Source: Paragonimus westermani
Taxonomy: Eukaryota > Platyhelminthes > Trematoda > Plagiorchiida > Troglotrematidae
Assembly: GCA_008508345.1 (NCBI GenBank)
Contig: QNGE01001019.1
Coordinates: forward strand, 64,294 to 128,293
Length of the DNA stretch: 64,000 nucleotides
Direction of reading: 5' to 3'
Under the pieces are notes generated by a model. It saw nothing but the letters and a program-made list of their open reading frames with translations, searched no databases and was not told the DNA's origin. Both the position numbers and the translations under genes were made by a program. This document shows, one piece after another, positions 57,999 through 64,000 of the stretch (position 1 is the stretch's first letter; every line of letters starts with the position of its first letter).

Positions 57999-60229
57999 GA
58001 AGCTGACTATAACGTCGGTGAAGCATAAGTATTAAGCCAGCTTATTCTAAAGGAGAACCTTAAGTACGGCAGAAAAGGAATTAAGCCAAGTTACCATTGT
58101 GCTACTCCGTAGTGTTGTCAGGATCAACGGCAGTCAGAATCCTAGTATTCACGCGTACAGCTCACCTGCGAAAATGATCGTGCTGATCACGGTAGAAACT
58201 TACCAACGGGCTAGTGTATCTTGCACAGTGCATGTAAGTGCATGTCCAACGTGTAATGAACCAGTCACATTCGGCGGCGGTAAAAGAATGCTAACGATCG
58301 GCGCGCGTGGTGACTGGGACAGCTGAGAAAAGGGAAGGAAATTGTCACATCGAGCGGAAAAATAATACGCATGGTTCAGTCAAAATGGACAGATATTTTA
58401 AAATCACTCAGCTATATGTCTAGAAGCTCTGTTGGGACAGATGGAGGTGTTGAAAACTTACCCGAGTCTCAGGTTTTGAAACACGTAATCGATTCCACAA
58501 ATTTCTACATAGCCGAGGGTCTTCCACCAAATTCGGATCGTACTTTGTTTGAATGGCTTTCAAGGGAAGTAAAGGGTTAAGCAGACCAAGATACAAGGGT
58601 AATCATAGTAATAATAATGATTAAAAAATAGCGTATGACATGTAACACACTTGGTGCTTAATGAAAATTCCACATTTGTTATGATTTTTAGTCATCCGGC
58701 GTCAATATGGATAAGGGGATGCAACTGTTGTATTTATATGCCTTTCTTACTATAGTTCTACAGGTATAGGTTGGCGATATTATAGCTTCGCAAATCAAAA
58801 GCATAAGTAAGTGGCCACAACAATCACGTAGAAGTATTCGGTAATTTGAGATGGAAAACCACACCTTGAAGTAACTGACAAAATGCATTGCTTACGGTGC
58901 TCAAAACGGTCAAAGAGGATGTTCTCGGTAGAGCTAAGATGATGCAGTTTTTCGTCAAGTTGAGAGCCTTCATTGGCAATCCGTCATTGCCACAGACATC
59001 CCATCATTACTCGCCTTACGAGAAACTTGAAAGTTAGTACACAGAGTGGGCAGGCTTGACGAAATTCTAGTGCTGCGTGGACCAGGACAGCAATATAACA
59101 GTCGAGCACCGACTTTACGTTCACACATTTGTTCAACAATTCCTTTAACTTGAGTGGATCCAAAAGTGCAGATAAAAGTACCGACTCAAACGTACCTCAG
59201 TAACTGAGAAAAATCGACTTTGTTGACCGGCAGTAAGTGTCAAACAGCAGCCGAAATCGGAAAAGAATGAAAAAGCGACGTACACTTAAATATCTTTTGG
59301 GGTAATTTTGACCGCACTTCTTTGATGCCGGCTTTCGGATGCTGTGAACAGTCAAGTAGAAGTAAGTTATCCAGCCTACAGGTTACAAAATATTCACTAC
59401 ATGAGACACACAATATTGTGTGTTGAAATTTGTCAAACTACGAACTACAATGTATGTTAAAACTACAATTATGACTAAAGTCGGCAAAAAGTTCGCGTGA
59501 CTTTCATAGGATCCTTGGAATAACATTAATAAGACAACTATTATTGACAGATCCCAACTTAGAAAGATGTCCTCAACAGCCGAAACTACAAAGCCACGGC
59601 CATCACTTGGATAATTTCACTGAAAAGTGCTTATATCAAGTCAACAAGATGATATGGGATGTGAGAGTCAAGATGAAATAAAGCAGTATAATCAAAATAT
59701 GCACGTAAATAGCACAAAGCAAAGCCATCAACTTTTGACAACTACATTTAACAGGCCGTTTAACAACCGACCGAGGAAGATGCTTAGGGAACAGAGAAAC
59801 AGGCTTTAAACGAGGTTTCATCATGGACCACGAATGTCACAAGCCCTTTCGAATAAGCTGAAGAAGAGCATTGTGGAAGGCTACTAGAGCCAATCGTTCG
59901 ATCTAGCCAAAAAAGATTGTAAAATCCGAAAAGTTATCTGAGCAGCGTTGATAGTCCTTCAAATTTAGAAACAGAATCCAGTTAATTCAAACCCAAAATC
60001 CCTATCGTCTGCTGCACTACCAAAGTTTTGCAGAAGAACTAAACCTGATAAATTCCGTCCTACCCCAGAAGGTTCATTGACAAGCACAACAGATAAAGAG
60101 CACCACCGAAAAAGGTGGTCATTGTAGAGAAGAAGATGGTCTACACAGAGCTGCCGTTTAAGGGTGATTATATCATGCATCAAACTACACAGCGACTAAG
60201 AAATACAATAAAGCGGACGTTTGATGCCG
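57999..60229. other. Between the RTE and Penelope fragments
   Basis: Only short frames, the best being 58371-58580 (plus, 69 codons) with no recognised motif. No minus-strand peptide resembling a ValRS N-terminus was seen. Confidence 0.45.
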
Positions 60230-60680
60230 CTTAACTGCGTGTAATCGTCCGGATTCCGAAGCTACTAGTGCTTTCAATCAAAGATCAGTCTATCGGTGCC
60301 ACCTCGCAGTGTGTACCAAGTTATATGTAACTGCGGAAGAAGTTAGACAGGCCGAACCGAGAGATGTATGAACTCTAGAGTGAGGAACATCTACCCAAAT
60401 GGGTATAGAATTCCGTGTTACCGGAGAATGGCAATGTTGCTAAAACACGTAAACAGCGATGTTGATCACTCGCTAGACACGTCCTGAGCACCGATCATGC
60501 TATCGATCCACTTAGCGCATTCAAGGTTCTGTTACGTCAACCTAACCCAAAATTCTTGCGGTCTGCTGAAGCGGTCGCAATCAGTCGACTCAAACTAGCT
60601 CTGTGCTATGAAACAGCTCTTCGTAAATTAAAATTAATGACCTACCCTGACCCGCTTAATAATTATCTGCCACTCTAGTT
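60230..60680 (+). mobile_element. Penelope-like GIY-YIG nuclease fragment
   Basis: Reads LVLSIKDQSIGATSQC, then VYQVICNCGRS, a stop where Tyr is expected, TGRTERCMNSRVRNIYPNG, MAMLLKHVNSDV, and after a frameshift SLARHVLSTDHAIDPLSAFK with KFLRSAEAVAISRLKLALC. The zinc-binding Cys pair, the GIY-YIG core and the C-terminal pattern are in the right order. Its last part is closely related to 50038-50241 on the minus strand. No reverse transcriptase accompanies it. Confidence 0.82.
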
Positions 60681-63141
60681 GCCTGCTACAAAAAGTCTAT
60701 CTGAATGCGCGAACGCTGCGATCAAATGTGAGTGTTTAACTTCAAAATCAACCAAATCCCCGACTACTCATCAGTAATCTGGAATATCGCCTAGCAGGTT
60801 GGATGGCATCAGTGATCTCGACCTGTCTCGGAAGTCCTAATCGCGGGCTTATCGATTGGAGTTAAGAGGACACTTACTGTGTCTCTTCTCGAGACGATCG
60901 GGCAACCTGATCATTGCTGACAAGCGAAAGTGGTTGGGTGTTCACATTTGATAATTCGGAAGAAATGGCATACAAAAACGGACATATGATTCGTTTTAGT
61001 TTAGCAAGTGGTTGCGTTCACAGGCTATGCTTACATAAAAGATTCCACTTCGGCTCAGGGTCGCGTGCATGCAGGAGGGGCGTTACACCAACTAACTCAT
61101 CTGAATAACCACGAATCGACAGAGAATGGTTGGAAAACCGTAGGCAGCAGCGAATATGGTGGACCAGAGGAAACACGGAGAAAGCGCTTAGAAAATGCTG
61201 AAACATTATTCAGAAACGGGAATGCATAAGTAGTTTGAGTAAACATAGAACGATGAAGTTGGCTGACAAGTCGCAACCAAGGGTAAAGCGTATAAGACTT
61301 ACGGTTAGGTTGAACGGACAGTAGTAGGCATATTATTCGTGGAAATCATGGCGAGACATCTGACCGTCTCATACTCTTCACAGCGCGCAGTCATTTCACA
61401 TACTTCAAGCCAGATTGAAGTGGCATGAAAAATCTGAACGAAGTACAGACCATTGCACGTTGTGAACTGTCTTACAGAAACCGGAGGAAACTGGTCTGTG
61501 TGGTAAACCATCGAAAAAGTACGCTAGTTCGTCCAGCGTACAGTAATGCGCTTGGCAGAAACCGAATTCCTCTACTCGTAACAAAGAAAACGGAAAATTT
61601 TCGTCCCGAGAATAATGCTGCTGGCCCCGTTAGTTGCTCCCAAGTCAAACCAAAGTACGAGTGCAAAATGCCACTTTGCTTCACTCGGAAAACATGCCAC
61701 AAGGAGAAAATTACCTACATGTCGCATAGCGACCTACAAACATTATCGAATCAGAGGATGGAAGGACAGCTATCAAAAATAGTAATCGACGTCACTACGT
61801 AACCAATGAACATAGCAAAATAAAGGTCGAACAGGCAAAAAACAGTGAAGGTTGCCTCTACTGTTATGGGAATCTCTGTTCACTCTGATTAGGCAAAATC
61901 TTCTCGAGAGGAAGGACGGTTTTGGACGGAAAACTGGGATTCCCGTATTATAGGAAAATGGTCTTAGTTTTGATGCAATATCACCCCCTGCTACCCTGCG
62001 GTGAAGATTTTCAAGTGTAAAGCCTTATTTAAGAACCTAATCATTCTTTTGCCAGGATTTTGAAATTACAGCAGTATTCGAACACGGACAGCCATGTTAC
62101 ATTTATAGAGTTGTTATGACGACTGTATAGGGCACCGTGCAGTGCATATATTTACGGTCTTCTGACTTGCCATATCCTGTAAGAAGACTGCTGACAACTT
62201 TTCCACTTTCTTGTTCAGTTTGGCAATTTGACTCCCGTTAGCCTCGGATTCCACAAACACCAGAAGAGACAAACGTGGCCCCAAAATCTGTATCGTTCAG
62301 CCGGGCTGCTGGTTAGTATGGCAAGGCACGTATGTCCCGAATATGAGGTAATATGGGGAATTCTGCACCTGATTATTTGACCCAATTCGAGAAGCAGAAG
62401 ACGTGAGTATCACCGTATGTTGGGAGACAGTCAAAAACTGGGTCTCAAAGGCTCTGAGCACATATAGCAAACAATTGCATGGTAATCAAGAAATCAGCGA
62501 ATCAGACGGGACGGCTACAAAAATGGCAACCGTGATATATACAGGAGAAACTGTTCAGATAGAGTTGACGCGTACAGGCGTCCCGTTGCGCAGTTGCAGT
62601 CTCATTCATTCGCCGAGCACTGAACCCATTCCAGGCAATGTGGACTGAAATATTCCGGCTTCACTTTAACCAACTGATTTCCGATTCCACCCCCAGGTTT
62701 GCACGACCTTGTGGATAATTGTATCCCCAAAACCGAATCGATCGATATTCCGCGCACCATCTTGCCTGCTTCATGGGTAAATGTGCCTCTTAACGACAAA
62801 GCACTGGCTTACTCCACACAGGGTGTACACACCCTGACTTTCTGGCTAGCACCTCATTGAAACTGAAGTCAGACGGTTTAAAACGAGATCAATCAGCACC
62901 GCAGGTAAGTGACTCCCATGACCAATCTTACTAAAAACATTGACTTACTTTCAAACAATGACATCAAATCAAACAGTTTAGGGAAGTAAAATAAATCTTA
63001 GCTGTGAACTCTTGCACCGTGACGTTACTTTGGAGAATCGTTTAATTTACAGAAACAGATTAGGAGCTGCAAGTTAGAGTAAGGCGTCATCAGCGAGATA
63101 GTTTCCTTACGGCTTTCACTGCCCTGCGTCATTAAATGCAC
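60681..63141. other. No recognised feature
   Basis: 2.5 kb with unassigned frames, the longest 61425-61802 (plus, 125 codons) with no known motif. The 5' exon of the synthetase with the HIGH motif was not seen here either. Confidence 0.45.
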
Positions 63142-63830
63142 TCACTTCACAGACAACTCGGTCAAACAACGACAACATTCACGCCACTGAGCTCGATTAG
63201 CCGACATCTTATCCAGAGTCTCCAGCAGCCGACTCTGTGAGTCGCGAGGGTCCCATTCTGGGAGAAGAACTCTATCTACTGTGGCCAACCCCTTCGTGAA
63301 CGGCTTCATTTCCCTACACCAGGTCATTATCTATCCACCTCACACCTTACACCAGTCGGTCGCAGTGTCAGCGAACAGTGCGCGGTGTGGAAGACGAATA
63401 GCTAGCATCCTTAATACGTGACCTAATCATCTAAGCCTGTGCAAACGTAGAGATTGAACAAAAGAACCCGGTTGACAATCACTACCAAACACCCGCTTCC
63501 TAACTTCTTTGTTACTTACACGCTGGTGACACTCGAGACGAGTGATTGAGCGCAGACATCGGTGGTCAAATACTTGAAGACGGTTCATGTCTTCTACTCT
63601 GAGCGGCCAGGTCTCGCTGCCGTAAAGTAATAAGGCCCTCACCGTTGTCTTATATACGCGACCTTTAAGCTTCAGAGAAATACCCCTCAGTCGACAGAGA
63701 TGCCTCAAATTAACAAACACCGTTTCAGCCTTCAAGATGCGCGCATCTATTTCATTCTCTACACCTACGCCGTCGCCGCTGATGTAGGTGTAGGCACCTT
63801 GATGTTTAATGTTTGAATATGGACGTAGTC
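63142..63830 (-). mobile_element. RTE-type LINE, 3' end of the ORF, decayed
   Basis: Read from about 63785: NEIDARILKAETVFVNLRHL, LKLKGRVYKTTVRALLLYGS, ETWPLRVEDMNRLQVFDHRC, and VSNKEVRKRVFGSD. A TGA at 63427-63429 stands where the family has Trp (W-L-G-H-V-L-R-M follows). Two more stops lie at about 63330-63345, then MTWCREMKPF and VLLPEWDPRDSQSRLLETLD, and MSANRAQWRECC closes the ORF. This is the carboxy-terminal region of an RTE reverse-transcriptase polyprotein. Upstream of 63790 the match becomes poor, with stops. Confidence 0.95.
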
Positions 63831-63969
63831 ATTTTCAGTAGTTAGATCCGTTCCCGTACCCTTCTTTTTTCCGTCTCTCCTATGTATATAGGGTTTCCTG
63901 TTTCTTCATGGTTGTGTGACAGTTAAGCATTAGTGTGAACCACTGATGTATTGCTGTCTATGATGATCA

Positions 63970-64000
63970 CGACCTTTAAGCTTCAGAGAAATACCCCTCC
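63970..64000 (-). repeat. Repeat of an internal RTE segment at the window end
   Basis: CGACCTTTAAGCTTCAGAGA and the next 9 bases, AATACCCCT, are repeated exactly from 63659-63687, inside the RTE ORF (the LKLKGRV region). The repeat runs into the window end, so a second RTE copy in the same orientation probably begins here. Confidence 0.7.

Overview
The window is a piece of a large, intron-rich animal genome, most likely a digenean flatworm (fluke). The evidence for that is a mix of retroelements common in trematodes (RTE-type LINEs, Penelope-like elements with a GIY-YIG nuclease, Ty3/gypsy elements, a tRNA-derived SINE) in the introns of a gene with very long introns. I cannot name the species from sequence alone.

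The host content I can prove is one gene on the minus strand: a valyl-tRNA synthetase, probably the mitochondrial-type (VARS2-like) enzyme. Sixteen internal exons lie between 55118 (upstream) and 4859 (downstream). All have GT/AG borders. Reading phase is consistent across every join between exons I believe to be neighbours. They total about 2.55 kb of coding sequence in a 50.3 kb span, so about 95% is intron. The exons cover the end of the first Rossmann half, the CP1 editing domain, the WWGH motif, KMSKS, the anticodon-binding domain and a C-terminal coiled coil. Not found: the 5' end with the HIGH motif, one exon between 43.6 and 35.7 kb, possibly a small segment in the 11.9 kb intron, and the terminal exon.

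Layout from left to right: 1-2018, the 3' half of a Ty3/gypsy element (RNase H, integrase, 269-bp LTR). 4.9-10.8 kb, the 3' exons of the synthetase. 10.8-22.7 kb, a giant intron with a broken Tc1/mariner-like transposase at 19.8-20.6 kb. 22.7-26.8 kb, an exon cluster with a head-to-head SINE pair at 23.5 kb. 28.4-31.3 kb, a fold-back element followed by a second, badly decayed gypsy pol. 31.7-35.7 kb, exons of the editing domain. 36.9-37.4 kb, an RTE fragment. 43.6-45.1 kb, two exons. 48.3-52.3 kb, convergent Penelope-like sequences framed by a nearly identical 346-bp inverted repeat. 54.9 kb, the most upstream exon seen. 56.1-58.0 kb, two RTE 5' ends, the second interrupted by SINEs. 60.2-60.7 kb, a Penelope GIY-YIG fragment. 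63.1-64.0 kb, the 3' end of another RTE.

Every coding element is damaged by stops, frameshifts or deletions, so none looks autonomous. I saw no rRNA, CRISPR array, or prokaryotic operon structure, and I found no new multi-gene system. The most unusual items are structural: the PLE inverted repeat, the SINE palindrome, the fold-back element, and the degenerate editing site and shortened core of the synthetase.
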